Source of the DNA: Phyllobacterium trifolii
Lineage (GTDB): Bacteria > Pseudomonadota > Alphaproteobacteria > Rhizobiales > Rhizobiaceae
NCBI RefSeq assembly: GCF_014192095.1
Contig: NZ_JACHXN010000012.1
Coordinates: forward strand, 103,728-167,727
Direction: 5' to 3'
DNA: 64,000 bases
In this document: positions 9,172 through 17,827 of the stretch, one piece after another
Layout: each line of letters starts with the position of its first letter
Position numbering within the stretch: position 1 is the first letter of the stretch
The notes under the pieces: generated by a model
The model's database searches: none
Told to the model about the DNA's origin: nothing
The model's input: only the letters and a program-made list of their open reading frames with translations
Position numbers and translations under genes: made by a program

Positions 9172-11265
9172 TTACGCCAAGCCGAGGCTTGTGATGACCA
9201 CGTCGATAGCTTTGATACCGACGAAGGGGACAATGACGCCGCCGAGGCCATAAATCAGAAGGTTGCGCCTCAGCAGCGCGCCAGCACCGACAGCCCGGTA
9301 TTTGACGCCTTTGAGCGACAGCGGGATAAGGGCGACGATGATGAGCGCATTGAAGATGATCGCCGACAGGATGGCGCTCTGGGGTGTCTGCAGTCCCATG
9401 ATATTGAGTGCACCGAGCTGCGGATAGAACGCCAGGAACATCGCCGGGATAATGGCGAAGTATTTGGCAATATCATTGGCAATCGAGAAGGTCGTCAACG
9501 CACCGCGAGTCATCAGCAACTGCTTGCCGATGCCGACGATCTCGATCAGCTTGGTAGGATCGCTGTCCAGATCGACCATGTTGCCAGCTTCGCGGGCTGC
9601 AACAGTACCGGTGTTCATGGCGACGCCTACATCTGCCTGGGCAAGTGCCGGAGCATCATTGGTACCGTCGCCACACATGGCGACAAGCTTGCCCTTCGAC
9701 TGCTCGTCGCGGATCAGCGTGAGCTTGTTTTCGGGCGTTGCCTGCGCGAGGAAATCGTCGACGCCGGCTTCTGCTGCAATGGCGGCAGCGGTAAGCGGGT
9801 TGTCGCCGGTGATCATCACCGTGCGGATGCCCATACGGCGCAGCTCGGCGAAACGTTCGCGAATGCCGCCCTTGACGATATCCTTCAGGTATATGATGCC
9901 GAGTAGCTTGCCATCGCGGACAACTGCAAGCGGTGTGCCACCGCCCTTGGCGATCTGGTCGGCGATAGCCTGCAGATCACGAATGGTCTCGGCCGTGGCC
10001 CGTGTCGCAACAGTCGTTCCGCCAGCTCCGAACGTCGCAAGCGACATCTGATTGGCATAGGTAAGAACAGCGTCGACGGCGCCCTTGCGGATCGATGAGC
10101 CATCGATATCGACACCGCTCATGCGGCTCTGTGCGGTGAAGGGCACAAAGGTCGCATGCAGCGTCTGCATATCCCGGGCCCGTATGCCGTATTTTTCCTT
10201 GGCCAGTACGACGATTGAGCGGCCTTCCGGCGTTTCATCCGCCAGTGAAGCAAGCTGTGCGGCATCGGCAAGTTCCTGTTCCGATACGCCCTTGACGGGC
10301 AAGAACTCAGTCGCCTGACGATTACCGAAGGTGATCGTGCCGGTCTTGTCGAGGAGCAGTGTATCAACGTCACCCGCAGCTTCGACGGCACGCCCGGACA
10401 TTGCCAGCACATTGAACTGGATGAGTCGGTCCATGCCAGCAATACCGATTGCCGACAGCAATGCGCCGATTGTCGTGGGGATCAGCGTCACGAACAGGGC
10501 AACGAGCACGACGACCGGGATTGCGCCGCCCGCATAGGAGGCAAAGCTCGGAATTGTCGCCGTAGCAAGAACGAAGATCAGCGTCATGCCTGCAAGAAGG
10601 ATGTTGAGCGCAATCTCGTTGGGCGTCTTCTGGCGTTCGGCACCTTCAACGAGTGCGATCATCCGGTCAATGAAGGTCGAACCGGCCGCCGCTGTGATGC
10701 GGACGCGCAGCCAGTCGGACAAAACTTGCGTTCCGCCAGTCACTGCAGACCGGTCACCACCGGACTCGCGAATGACAGGAGCGGACTCGCCAGTGATTGC
10801 TGATTCATTGACCGAGGCGATACCTTCGACAACCTCGCCGTCTGACGGGATGATATCACCGGCATCGACGAGGACAATGTCGCCAACCTTCAAGCTCGCG
10901 CCAGGCACAAGCTTGAAATTGGTGCGGTCATCGCCGGAAAGGAGCTTCGCCTGGGTTTCGGTCCGCGCCTTGCGCAACGAATCTGCCTGGGCCTTGCCTC
11001 GTCCCTCGGCCACCGCTTCGGCGAAGTTGGCAAAGAGCACCGTGAACCACAACCAGATGATGATCTGGAAGGAGAAACCGAGGCTCTGTCCGCCTGTTGC
11101 AATGTCCTTGACGAAAAGCACGGTCGTCAGGGCTGAAACGACGGCGACGACGAACATAACGGGGTTTCGGATGAGGCTGCGCGGGTTTAGCTTTTTGAAA
11201 GCGCCGCCGATTGCAGGTATCAAGATGGATGAGTCCATAAGACTCGCTGATTTGGACTGGCTCAT
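9172..11265 (-). CDS. kdpB: KdpB, potassium-transporting P-type ATPase subunit B
   Basis: From ATG 11265 the protein has 697 residues. P-type ATPase signatures are complete: TGES at 158-161 in the actuator domain, phosphorylated D306 in [11 protein letters not shown], and [25 protein letters not shown] in the phosphorylation domain, with seven or so membrane helices. It hydrolyses ATP to drive potassium taken up through KdpA. The start overlaps the stop of the upstream micro-protein by four bases (ATGA), which argues against longer upstream versions of the frame. Confidence 0.97.
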   Translation of the reverse strand: MSQSKSASLMDSSILIPAIGGAFKKLNPRSLIRNPVMFVVAVVSALTTVLFVKDIATGGQSLGFSFQIIIWLWFTVLFANFAEAVAEGRGKAQADSLRKARTETQAKLLSGDDRTNFKLVPGASLKVGDIVLVDAGDIIPSDGEVVEGIASVNESAITGESAPVIRESGGDRSAVTGGTQVLSDWLRVRITAAAGSTFIDRMIALVEGAERQKTPNEIALNILLAGMTLIFVLATATIPSFASYAGGAIPVVVLVALFVTLIPTTIGALLSAIGIAGMDRLIQFNVLAMSGRAVEAAGDVDTLLLDKTGTITFGNRQATEFLPVKGVSEQELADAAQLASLADETPEGRSIVVLAKEKYGIRARDMQTLHATFVPFTAQSRMSGVDIDGSSIRKGAVDAVLTYANQMSLATFGAGGTTVATRATAETIRDLQAIADQIAKGGGTPLAVVRDGKLLGIIYLKDIVKGGIRERFAELRRMGIRTVMITGDNPLTAAAIAAEAGVDDFLAQATPENKLTLIRDEQSKGKLVAMCGDGTNDAPALAQADVGVAMNTGTVAAREAGNMVDLDSDPTKLIEIVGIGKQLLMTRGALTTFSIANDIAKYFAIIPAMFLAFYPQLGALNIMGLQTPQSAILSAIIFNALIIVALIPLSLKGVKYRAVGAGALLRRNLLIYGLGGVIVPFVGIKAIDVVITSLGLA

Positions 11266-11447
11266 TTGAGACTCCAGTTGTGAATGTGAATAAACCCGTA
11301 TGCGGCGAGCCAGACGAACAACATTATCAGCGTCATACCGAGAATGATGTCGGAAGCGCGCACACGCTTTTTTGCTCCCCGCGCCAAATTTCCAGCGCGG
11401 GGCTTGAGATTGAACTGCAGGTAGCTGTGACGCATGGCGGGGCCCAT
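11262..11447 (-). CDS. Unnamed 61-residue membrane protein between kdpA and kdpB
   Basis: Starting [10 protein letters not shown] and ending HIHNWSLK, this frame has a basic N-terminal half ([17 protein letters not shown]) followed by one hydrophobic helix ([22 protein letters not shown]). Its ATG shares a base with the kdpA stop (TGATG at 11449-11445) and its own stop overlaps the kdpB start (ATGA). Both junctions therefore point to coupled translation and to a real gene. The predicted topology is cytoplasmic positive N-terminus, one membrane span. It is not KdpF, which is present separately. It could be an extra small subunit or assembly factor of the Kdp pump; this is inference. Confidence 0.75.
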   Translation of the reverse strand: MGPAMRHSYLQFNLKPRAGNLARGAKKRVRASDIILGMTLIMLFVWLAAYGFIHIHNWSLK

Positions 11448-13150
11448 CAGAATGTCTGCCCGAGGCCGATTGCGAGGTGCTCGACGATTGGACCGACTGC
11501 CAGCGCCGGGAAGAAGGTGAGACCACCGACGATCAGGATGACACCGACGAGCAGACCAACGAACAGGCCGCCGTGGGTTGGGAAGGTGCCCGCGGATTCC
11601 GGAACGGTTTTCTTGGCAACCAGCGAACCAGCAATCGCCAGGGCTGGAATGATGACAAAGAATCTGCCCATCCACATCCCGGCGCCAAGAGTAAGGTTGT
11701 ACCAGGCCGTATTGCCCGACAGACCACCGAAGGCTGAGCCATTGTTCCCCGCAGCCGAGGTATAGGCGTACAGGATCTCCGAGAAACCATGCGGACCGGG
11801 ATTGGCAATGGAAGCGACCGCAGACGGCAGAACCGAGGCTATGGCGGTGAAGCCGAGCATCGCCAAAGGCAGAACCAGAACAGCCAGCATGGCCATCTTG
11901 ACTTCCTTCGCCTCGATTTTCTTGCCAAGATATTCCGGCGTACGGCCAACCATCAGGCCAGCCACGAACACGGCAATGATCACGTAGAGGAGGATACCGT
12001 AAAGACCCGACCCGACACCGCCAAAGATCACTTCGCCCAGCATGATGTTGATAAGGGGTATCATGCCGCCGATCGCCATGAAGCTGTCATGCATCGCATT
12101 GACGGCACCGCAGGAGGCGGTTGTGGTGACCACCGCAAACAGTGCTGACAAGGGGATGCCGAAGCGTGTTTCCTTGCCTTCCATGTTGCCGCCGTCGAGC
12201 CCAAGAGCGTGGACCAGCGGATTACCGGCAGCCTCGGCCCAGTAGCAGACAACAACACCCGCCATAAACAGAATGCCCATGACGGCGAAGATCGCCCAGC
12301 CTTGACGCTGGTTGCCGACCATGCGGCCGAACACATTGGTCAAAGCCGCGCTGATCGCAAGGATCGTCACCATCTGGATGAGGTTCGAGATGGCATCGGG
12401 ATTTTCGAACGGATGCGCGGAATTGACGTTGAAGAAGCCACCGCCATTGGTGCCGAGCATCTTGATCGCGAGCTGCGAAGCAACCGGGCCAACAGCGATC
12501 GTCTGCTTCGCACCTTCCAGCGTCGTGGCATCCACATAGGTTCCGAGCGTTTGCGGAACGCCGAGATAGACGTAAACGACTGTCAGGACGATGCAGATCG
12601 GCAGCAGGATATAGAGCGTAGACCTGGTCAGATCGACCCAGAAATTACCGATTGACTTGCCGGATGCTCGTGCAAAGCCACGGATAAGCGCGATCGCTAT
12701 GGCAATACCGGTTGCCGCCGAGACGAAATTCTGAACGGTAAAGCCTGCCATCTGCACGAGATACGACATCGTGCTTTCGCCGCCGTAATTCTGCCAGTTC
12801 GTATTGGTCACGAAGCTGACGGCCGTGTTGAATGCGAGCCCGGGCTCGGTTGCGCCCATTGCGGCAGGATTATAGGGAAGCGCTCCCTGAAACCGCTGCA
12901 AGAAATAGAGAACGATAAAGCCGGCCAAACTGAAGAACAGCAGCGCCGCTGTATACGTCGTCCAATGCTGCTCCTCCCGCTCGTTTGTTCCGGCTATGCG
13001 GTAAAGGCCTCGCTCCACGGGAACGAGGATGGGCGAAAGGAATGTGCGATCGCCGTTGAAGACGCGCGTCATGTAACCGCCGAGCGGTTTCACGAGCAAA
13101 ATGATGATCCCGCAGAAGACGAGTATCTGTATCCAACCGTTGAGAGTCAT
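11447..13150 (-). CDS. kdpA: KdpA, potassium-transporting ATPase channel subunit A
   Basis: A 567-residue protein with about ten membrane helices and the four selectivity-filter-like repeats of the superfamily of K+ transporters, seen as [53 protein letters not shown] and [12 protein letters not shown]. KdpA is the high-affinity K+-selective entry pathway of the KdpFABC pump in the inner membrane. A GGAAAG precedes the ATG at 13150. The 178-bp spacer to kdpF is unusually long for this operon. Confidence 0.97.
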   Translation of the reverse strand: MTLNGWIQILVFCGIIILLVKPLGGYMTRVFNGDRTFLSPILVPVERGLYRIAGTNEREEQHWTTYTAALLFFSLAGFIVLYFLQRFQGALPYNPAAMGATEPGLAFNTAVSFVTNTNWQNYGGESTMSYLVQMAGFTVQNFVSAATGIAIAIALIRGFARASGKSIGNFWVDLTRSTLYILLPICIVLTVVYVYLGVPQTLGTYVDATTLEGAKQTIAVGPVASQLAIKMLGTNGGGFFNVNSAHPFENPDAISNLIQMVTILAISAALTNVFGRMVGNQRQGWAIFAVMGILFMAGVVVCYWAEAAGNPLVHALGLDGGNMEGKETRFGIPLSALFAVVTTTASCGAVNAMHDSFMAIGGMIPLINIMLGEVIFGGVGSGLYGILLYVIIAVFVAGLMVGRTPEYLGKKIEAKEVKMAMLAVLVLPLAMLGFTAIASVLPSAVASIANPGPHGFSEILYAYTSAAGNNGSAFGGLSGNTAWYNLTLGAGMWMGRFFVIIPALAIAGSLVAKKTVPESAGTFPTHGGLFVGLLVGVILIVGGLTFFPALAVGPIVEHLAIGLGQTF

Positions 13151-13225
13151 GGTGTAGCTTTCCGGGCCTTGGCCGGTAATGCGCTGGAGACCGCTTGAGA
13201 ATTCAGCTTGTCGAGGGAGCTGGTG

Positions 13226-13241
13226 CGGTTCTCGAGAACCG
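13226..13241. repeat. 16-bp perfect palindrome in the kdpF-kdpA spacer
   Basis: CGGTTCTCGAGAACCG at 13226-13241 is a perfect inverted repeat in the 178-bp non-coding stretch between kdpF and kdpA. The half-site GAGAACCG occurs again at 13283-13290. It could be a protein-binding site or an mRNA hairpin tuning the kdpF to kdpA ratio; nothing in the sequence decides. Confidence 0.5.
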
Positions 13242-13328
13242 GAGCGCAGTGGACATTTTCGTCCATGAGCACCGGAAGCGAAGAGAACCGCATCAGATGC
13301 CCGTCAAGCTGGAGTAATCAACGGTCTC

Positions 13329-13418
13329 TTAGAAGCGCTCCGGACGAACGAGGGCATAGGTGAGGTAGGCGAGGAGGAACAACGTTACAGCGCCGCCGAG
13401 AATATAATCGATAGTCAT
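13329..13418 (-). CDS. kdpF: KdpF, small stabilising subunit of the Kdp ATPase
   Basis: A 29-residue peptide, MTIDYILGGAVTLFLLAYLT..., ending ALVRPERF. This is the classic KdpF layout: a single membrane helix followed by the conserved YAL(V/L)RPERF end. KdpF binds KdpA and lipids and stabilises the pump. The start follows GAGGATTAGCAA. Only 16 bp separate it from the micro-protein gene upstream. Confidence 0.95.
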   Translation of the reverse strand: MTIDYILGGAVTLFLLAYLTYALVRPERF

Positions 13419-13434
13419 TTGCTAATCCTCGCCA

Positions 13435-13515
13435 TCACAGATTATCGCAGGCTTTGGTGTAAGCCAGCGAGAGGACGAAGAACAAAATACCTATCGCGAG
13501 AACAACAATGTCCAT
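13435..13515 (-). CDS. 26-residue membrane micro-protein heading the kdp operon
   Basis: The frame reads MDIVVLAIGILFFVLSLAYT and ends KACDNL. It is one hydrophobic helix with a short polar end holding a Lys, Cys and Asp. AAGGAG lies eight bases before the ATG, a strong ribosome site, and kdpF begins 16 bp after its stop. Very similar short peptides (a MD-hydrophobic-AY-xxCDxL pattern) precede kdpF in other proteobacteria as I recall, usually unannotated. It is probably a further single-span component or leader of the Kdp operon; function unknown. Confidence 0.75.
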   Translation of the reverse strand: MDIVVLAIGILFFVLSLAYTKACDNL

Positions 13516-13640
13516 CGATAGAACTCCTTATTGATTGCATAAATGGTCCAATCAGATGGGGCAGTGGCAACACCGCCAAGCTCGCTGATCGCAGCGGAAT
13601 ATGGCTTGGAACGCCATAAAAGTTCGAGACGGGACAAAGG

Positions 13641-13662
13641 GAGAAGAAATAAAAAAACTATA
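13641..13662 (-). promoter_or_regulatory. Candidate KdpE operator upstream of the kdp operon
   Basis: On the minus strand 13662-13641 reads TATAGTTTTTTTATTTCTTC followed by TC and a pyrimidine-rich CCCTTTGTCCCG. A TATA, T-tract, then C-rich layout resembles the KdpE site of E. coli (TTTATACTTTTTTTACACCC..., from memory). It lies about 125 bp upstream of the first gene of the operon. The match is by eye only. Confidence 0.35.
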
Positions 13663-13707
13663 AGGATTTGAAATTTACTGAGGCTGAGGCCGATGAGTAC
13701 TGGTTGA

Positions 13708-13875
13708 TCAGGGCAGGATTTTCATCAGGGAGGCAAGAGCTGCCATGAGGACAAGCATCCCCAGCGCGAGCGGAATGAGAGATCTGATGGATTTGATGTC
13801 TCCTGCCAGACCGTCCGGTTCTTTGACCTCGGCTTCAGACCTCTCTGAAGCCGCATTTCGTGATATTTCGCGCAT
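13708..13875 (-). CDS. Small membrane protein, 55 residues
   Basis: Starts MREISRNAASERSEAEVKEP, with a charged N-terminus and a C-terminal hydrophobic helix (IPLALGMLVLMAALASLMKIL). The ATG at 13875 shares a base with the stop of the gene upstream (TGATG), so the pair is translated together. No family recognised. It lies just upstream of the kdp promoter region, on the same strand. Confidence 0.6.
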   Translation of the reverse strand: MREISRNAASERSEAEVKEPDGLAGDIKSIRSLIPLALGMLVLMAALASLMKILP

Positions 13876-14078
13876 CACCCTGTCACCAGCCAGCTGCTCA
13901 ACAGGATGACGGCCACGCCCGCAAGGATGACCAACCAAAGGCGCAGGAAAACACCAAGTTCCTCCCGGTAGCCTGCGGAGGTGATTTCAGAGTCTTGGAT
14001 TTTATGCGGGGGCAAGGTGACCCGCTGTGCATGGTGCATATGCTGGGCTGCATAATAGATTCCTGAACGCGGAAGCAT
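13875..14078 (-). CDS. Small membrane protein, about 67 residues
   Basis: The protein starts MLPRSGIYYAAQHMHHAQRV, has a polar middle and ends with one hydrophobic helix (LRLWLVILAGVAVILLSSWLVTG). AGAAGG is eight to nine bases from ATG 14078; an ATG at 14087 would overlap that site too closely, so 14078 is preferred. It overlaps the next small gene by one base. Together they look like a two-component membrane micro-protein operon of unknown role. Confidence 0.6.
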   Translation of the reverse strand: MLPRSGIYYAAQHMHHAQRVTLPPHKIQDSEITSAGYREELGVFLRLWLVILAGVAVILLSSWLVTG

Positions 14079-14302
14079 CGTATTCATCCTTCTGATTGCC
14101 GTGGTTTGACGGTCGGACAAATCCACAGCGCGAGGATAGAAGGGGATGAATATTTTTTCGATTGGACTGCAAGGGCAAAGATATAAAAACGGCGTAGTGA
14201 GCAAACGACGAAACGAACACGCCAGTTTGCCGCAGCGCTCGCGGCAACTTTGTTTATTTTCGTGCGTTGCACAACTCCAGGGTCTCCATTCAAGGGTCAG
14301 CC

Positions 14303-15637
14303 ATGAAAACTGCCTTTCTCATCATAGGTGCGTTGCTGGTGCTCGCACTGCTCGCGGCGGCCGGCGTCTACTTCTATTCGCGGGAGTCCGCGACAATTCC
14401 CGTTGAACAGGGATACGGCCCCGACCCGACCTTGCCTCCGCCCAATCCCAAACCCATCACCACGGTCAACATCGCCGAGGCTTCCTCTTGGCCGGAAGGC
14501 AAAACGCCGACAGTTGCTGCAGGGATGAAAGTCAACGTCTTCGCCAAGGACCTTGACCATCCGCGCTGGCTGCATGTCCTGCCCAATGGCGATGTGCTTG
14601 TAGCCGAAACCAATGCGCCCGCCCGGCAGAACCAATCCTTCAGCATCCGCAGTTGGGTCGAAGGCCTCGTCATGGGCAGGGCTGGTGCGGGGGTGACAAG
14701 CCCGAACCGCATCACGCTACTGCGCGATGCCGACAATGACGGCGTGGCCGAGACAAAGGAGCCGTTTCTTGAGAACCTGAATTCGCCGTTTGGGATGGCC
14801 CTTTCTGGCGGCAAGCTCTACATCGCCAATACCGATGCGATCGTCGCTTATCCCTATAGCGATGGCGAGACCAAAATAACCGCGGCACCCGAAAAGATCG
14901 CGAATCTGCCAGGCGGCCCGATCAATCACCACTGGACGAAAGATGTGATCGCCAGCGCCGACGGGACAAAACTCTATGCGACGGTCGGATCGAACAGCAA
15001 TGTCGGCGAGAACGGCATCGACGCGGAAGCCAACCGGGCCGCCGTCCTCGAGATCGACCTGAACACGAAAAAAACCAGGCTGTTTGCGTGGGGTCTGCGA
15101 AACCCGAATGGACTGTCCTGGAACCCCGACAATGGCGCACTCTGGGTCGCGGTCAATGAGCGCGACGAGATCGGCAGCGATCTTGTCCCGGACTATATGA
15201 CATCGGTCAAGGATGGCGGGTTTTATGGCTGGCCATACAGCTACTACGGCCAGAACGTCGATGTGCGGGTCAGCCCGCAAAACCCGGAGCTTGTCGCCTC
15301 AGCGATAAAGCCGGATTATGCACTTGGGCCACATACGGCTTCGCTGGGTTTGACGTTCTATACCGGTTCACTGTTTGGCCCTGAATACAAAAACGGCGCG
15401 TTTGTCGGCCAGCATGGCTCCTGGAACCGCCAGCCCCGCAGCGGATACAAGGTCATCTTCGTTCCTTTCAGCAACGGCAAGCCGAATGGACCTCCGCAAG
15501 ATATCCTGACGGGCTTTGTCGATGGCGATAAGGCTCTCGGTCGTCCGGTAGGCGTTGCCGTCGACAAGGCCGGCGCTCTTCTGGTGGCGGACGATGTTGG
15601 CAACACCATATGGCGAGTCACACCCTCCGCGCCGTGA
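14303..15637 (+). CDS. PQQ-dependent sorbosone/glucose dehydrogenase-like beta-propeller protein
   Basis: A 444-residue exported protein: N-terminal hydrophobic anchor or signal (residues 5-24), then a six-bladed propeller of the glucose/sorbosone dehydrogenase family. Family blocks seen are DHPRWLHVLPNGDVLVAETN, LYIANTDAIVAYPY, LYATVGSNSNVGENG, WGLRNPNGLSWNPDNGALW and PYSYYGQNVD, with the end GALLVADDVGNTIWRV. Such proteins use PQQ as cofactor to oxidise aldoses in the periplasm, although many members have unknown substrates. The ATG at 14303 follows AAGGGT. It is transcribed alone. Confidence 0.85.
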   Translation: MKTAFLIIGALLVLALLAAAGVYFYSRESATIPVEQGYGPDPTLPPPNPKPITTVNIAEASSWPEGKTPTVAAGMKVNVFAKDLDHPRWLHVLPNGDVLVAETNAPARQNQSFSIRSWVEGLVMGRAGAGVTSPNRITLLRDADNDGVAETKEPFLENLNSPFGMALSGGKLYIANTDAIVAYPYSDGETKITAAPEKIANLPGGPINHHWTKDVIASADGTKLYATVGSNSNVGENGIDAEANRAAVLEIDLNTKKTRLFAWGLRNPNGLSWNPDNGALWVAVNERDEIGSDLVPDYMTSVKDGGFYGWPYSYYGQNVDVRVSPQNPELVASAIKPDYALGPHTASLGLTFYTGSLFGPEYKNGAFVGQHGSWNRQPRSGYKVIFVPFSNGKPNGPPQDILTGFVDGDKALGRPVGVAVDKAGALLVADDVGNTIWRVTPSAP

Positions 15638-15641
15638 ATCG

Positions 15642-15666
15642 GGAACCTATTGTGCGCTCGTCGGTT
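15642..15666 (+). promoter_or_regulatory. Near-consensus EcfG promoter (GGAAC-N16-GGTT)
   Basis: GGAAC at 15642-15646 is followed after 16 bases by GGTT, one base from the EcfG consensus CGTT. It lies 24 bp upstream of the small membrane protein gene at 15690. Confidence 0.4.
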
Positions 15667-15689
15667 AGAGCCGAAACGGGAGTGCAACC

Positions 15690-15839
15690 ATGGCTGAGTA
15701 TTCATGGCTTCTGATACTAATTGGTGGGCCCTTCATATTGGGCCTGTTGCTGGCACTCGGAATGAGGCAGCGCCGGCTGAGCCGTTATGAACGGGAAGCC
15801 CGCGATCGGGCCACCGACCGCATCTATCATGAAGAGTAG
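15690..15839 (+). CDS. Small single-span membrane protein, 49 residues
   Basis: Begins MAEYSWLLILIGGPFILGLL, one membrane helix, then a highly charged cytoplasmic tail (RQRRLSRYEREARDRATD...) ending IYHEE. GGGAG stands six bases before the ATG. Short proteins of this layout are common and unnamed in rhizobiales, often among stress-response genes; a near-consensus EcfG promoter lies just upstream here. Confidence 0.65.
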   Translation: MAEYSWLLILIGGPFILGLLLALGMRQRRLSRYEREARDRATDRIYHEE

Positions 15840-15930
15840 TAGCAGCTGGCCTCGGATCTGAGTTCGCTCAAGGAGTTTGCGGTGAGACGTTCGCCCGCCA
15901 ATAGCTTGTCCACAGCGATCTATCCGGCGC

Positions 15931-16245
15931 CTATCTGCGAATGATTTCGTGAAACTCGTCGCGTTGGCCTGGCACGTCCTCCGCAACCACGAGACCGAGG
16001 CCTTCCTGATCGAACAGGGCGAACCATTCATCCCATTCTACGAGACGCGGCCCGCCGAAATCCTCAGGACGATCCGCGCCCTGGTGGTCATCATCCTCAT
16101 AGGCATGCTGGCCGAACCGGATGGAGAGCACGGGTTCGTCGCTTCCAATCAGTTCTTCTGCATCGCGAATGGCGGGTATGCCGGATCGCGCCGCCGCCCA
16201 GTCTCGTATCTCTTGATGGTCCGTAAGCAATCTGGTCTCCGTCAT
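15931..16245 (-). CDS. Conserved hypothetical stress-type protein, 104 residues
   Basis: The protein starts MTETRLLTDHQEIRDWAAAR, continues with LSIRFGQHAYEDD and ends with a conserved LVEWDEWFALFDQEGLGLVV segment. This matches a small rhizobial family sometimes mis-annotated as glucan branching enzyme, whose role is unknown. AGGAGAAA lies before the ATG. A perfect EcfG promoter sits about 25 bp upstream, so it probably belongs to the general stress response. Confidence 0.75.
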   Translation of the reverse strand: MTETRLLTDHQEIRDWAAARSGIPAIRDAEELIGSDEPVLSIRFGQHAYEDDDHQGADRPEDFGGPRLVEWDEWFALFDQEGLGLVVAEDVPGQRDEFHEIIRR

Positions 16246-16269
16246 GGGGTATTTCTCCTATGCTTTTTT

Positions 16270-16294
16270 AACGCGTCAAAAGTACCCGGGTTCC
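16270..16294 (-). promoter_or_regulatory. EcfG-type promoter (GGAAC-N16-CGTT)
   Basis: On the minus strand GGAAC (16294-16290), 16 bases, then CGTT (16273-16270): an exact match to the alphaproteobacterial EcfG (general stress sigma factor) consensus. The -10 element is 25 bp from the start of the 104-residue stress-type gene at 16245. Confidence 0.75.
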
Positions 16295-16413
16295 CGTGAA
16301 GAATAGACTCGGTACGGTTCGTTCACTTTTTCATTCGCCGGGAACATTTTGCTTCCTTGCGGCTTAAAACTCAACGAAGCTCCGGTCAGTCAATTGCAAA
16401 AAAGGAATAGACC

Positions 16414-16749
16414 ATGGATAGCGGCATCACGATCAAACCATATTCTCACCCCGTGACCGTACGATTTCACAATGTCGTAATAGCTTCGACGGAACGGGCA
16501 TTGGAATTACTGGAACCCGGACACAATCCAGTTCTCTATATCCCCTTCGACGATATCTATTTCGCCCATCTCGAAAAGACCGAAACCAGCACGAAATGCC
16601 CTTGGAAGGGCAACGCCTCCTACTGGCGGGTCACAGGTCAGGGCGAGTCGGCCAGCGATGCCATGTGGGCTTATGAAGACCCCATACCGGACGTCGCTGC
16701 AATCCGGGATCATGCAGCATTCGATCCAAAGAAAGTAACATTCGAGTGA
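16414..16749 (+). CDS. DUF427 domain protein
   Basis: A 111-residue protein with the DUF427 core: VTVRFHNVVIASTERALELLE, YIPFDDIYFAHLEKTETSTKCPWKGNASYWRV, and the closing AMWAYEDPIPDVAAIRDHAAFDP. Family members are small cytosolic beta-rich proteins of unknown biochemical role, frequent in stress and redox neighbourhoods. AAGGAA precedes the ATG by about ten bases. It lies 21 bp before the DUF3175 gene, probably one operon. Confidence 0.9.
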   Translation: MDSGITIKPYSHPVTVRFHNVVIASTERALELLEPGHNPVLYIPFDDIYFAHLEKTETSTKCPWKGNASYWRVTGQGESASDAMWAYEDPIPDVAAIRDHAAFDPKKVTFE

Positions 16750-16770
16750 ACGATCACTGGAGGTTTCAAA

Positions 16771-17055
16771 ATGGCCGGCAAGCCAAAAGAGAAATGGTCA
16801 AAGGATGTCACCGAGAATAGTGACGCGCTCGACCTTGAAGCCCATGTTTTCGAACAGCACGACCCGCACAAGATTGCCGTCTCGCTGAAGCGGTCCGCAG
16901 AAGCGTCGGACCGACGAAAATCAAGTCCTTACCGGTCCGCGATGTCGATGTTGACGTTCTATATCAACCGTGCCGGCCACAACTTACCCGACAAACAAAA
17001 GAATGTATTGGAGCGTGCCAAAGACGAACTGAGGAGGGAATTTGGCCGTACCTGA
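16771..17055 (+). CDS. DUF3175 family small protein
   Basis: A 94-residue basic protein with the DUF3175 pattern: KWSKDVTENSDALDLEAHVFEQHDPHKIAVSLKRSAEAS, then SPYRSAMSMLTFYINRAGHNLP near the C-terminus. Function is not known. The start follows GGAGG. Cotranscription with the DUF427 gene is likely. Confidence 0.85.
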   Translation: MAGKPKEKWSKDVTENSDALDLEAHVFEQHDPHKIAVSLKRSAEASDRRKSSPYRSAMSMLTFYINRAGHNLPDKQKNVLERAKDELRREFGRT

Positions 17056-17163
17056 AGGTGCGATCCGGCAACATGAGCTGCTTTGTCTGCTGCTAGACAT
17101 ATAATTGCGCTTGTTTACAAACGGCGTAATGTTGTCTTGCATGCAATGCGAAGGGGTACTTGG

Positions 17164-17451
17164 ATGGGCCAAAGGCTGGACCACAAATTGGAATGCGCAA
17201 ACTGTGGTACAATCTATCTGGACATACCTGCAGACATAAATTCAAATTCGCCGATACACTGTAGTTCCTGCGGCAATTTTCTTGGCTCATGGGGCGATCT
17301 AGAGACCGATTTTGCCCGCCAGGGTGGGCAACACGGTGTTTTCCGCATGGAAAAAGGTATGATTACCCGGCTTGATGAGCCCGGGCAAATTTTTCACGGT
17401 GCAGCCAACGAAAACGCACCCAAGCCTCTGAAACCCGATGAGGTAGGCTAG
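17164..17451 (+). CDS. Small zinc-ribbon protein, 95 residues
   Basis: The start at 17164 is set by AAGGGG seven bases upstream. Two CxxC knuckles, ECANCG near residue 11 and HCSSCG near residue 35, form a zinc ribbon; the C-terminal half is polar with a MEKGMITRLDEPGQIF stretch. Role unknown; it could be a nucleic-acid or protein adaptor. An upstream in-frame ATG at 17083 would add 27 residues without supporting signals. Confidence 0.55.
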   Translation: MGQRLDHKLECANCGTIYLDIPADINSNSPIHCSSCGNFLGSWGDLETDFARQGGQHGVFRMEKGMITRLDEPGQIFHGAANENAPKPLKPDEVG

Positions 17452-17473
17452 AGCGCCATGAGTGCCGCCCTCC

Positions 17474-17759
17474 TCAATAGCCGCCAACCACGGGCAGAAT
17501 CTCGCCAGTAATGTAGCTTGAGCAATGGGACGACGCCAGGAATACATAGGCGGGTGCCAGCTCTTCAGGCTGGGCGGGTCGCTTCATCGGCGTATTTGAA
17601 CCGAACTTCGAGACGTCCCTTGCCTCCCTTGCTTGCGGACGTGGCGATGACGATGACGATGACGATACAACGTCTTCCTTCCTTCTCGACCAGTTTCTTT
17701 GTCATCTGAATCTCCTTCATCGCATCTGATGCTACCCCCCAAGCATCCGAATTGTTCAT
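17474..17759 (-). pseudogene. Short-chain dehydrogenase remnant with internal deletion
   Basis: Two pieces of one YghA-type SDR remain on the minus strand. Near 17720-17665 the frame reads MTKKLVEKEGRRCIVI, the segment after the Rossmann start. Near 17620-17474 another frame reads FGSNTPMKRPAQPEELAPAY and then VFLAS...SSYITGEILPVVGGY followed by a stop, the normal C-terminus. The catalytic middle (about 150 residues) is missing and the frames disagree. A CGATGA repeat sits at the junction. The gene is dead. Confidence 0.75.
17645..17666. repeat. CGATGA hexamer tandem repeat at a deletion junction
   Basis: Three exact CGATGA copies plus a partial fourth (17645-17666) encode the IVIVIVI stretch inside the SDR remnant, exactly where its catalytic middle has been lost. 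Confidence 0.7.
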
Positions 17760-17770
17760 GCTGCAATGGA

Positions 17771-17796
17771 GGAACTATCTGCTTCCATCTGGCGTT
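17771..17796 (+). promoter_or_regulatory. EcfG-type promoter (GGAAC-N17-CGTT)
   Basis: GGAAC at 17771-17775, 17 bases, CGTT at 17793-17796: exact EcfG consensus. The first gene of the following pair starts 31 bp downstream at 17828. Confidence 0.75.
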
Positions 17797-17827
17797 TTCG
17801 ACCAACAGCACAACCGAGGGACGACCG

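Noticed and set aside
17645..17666. Tandem hexamers as a possible CRISPR or VNTR locus
   Set aside because: Only three to four six-base units without spacers, inside a gene remnant.
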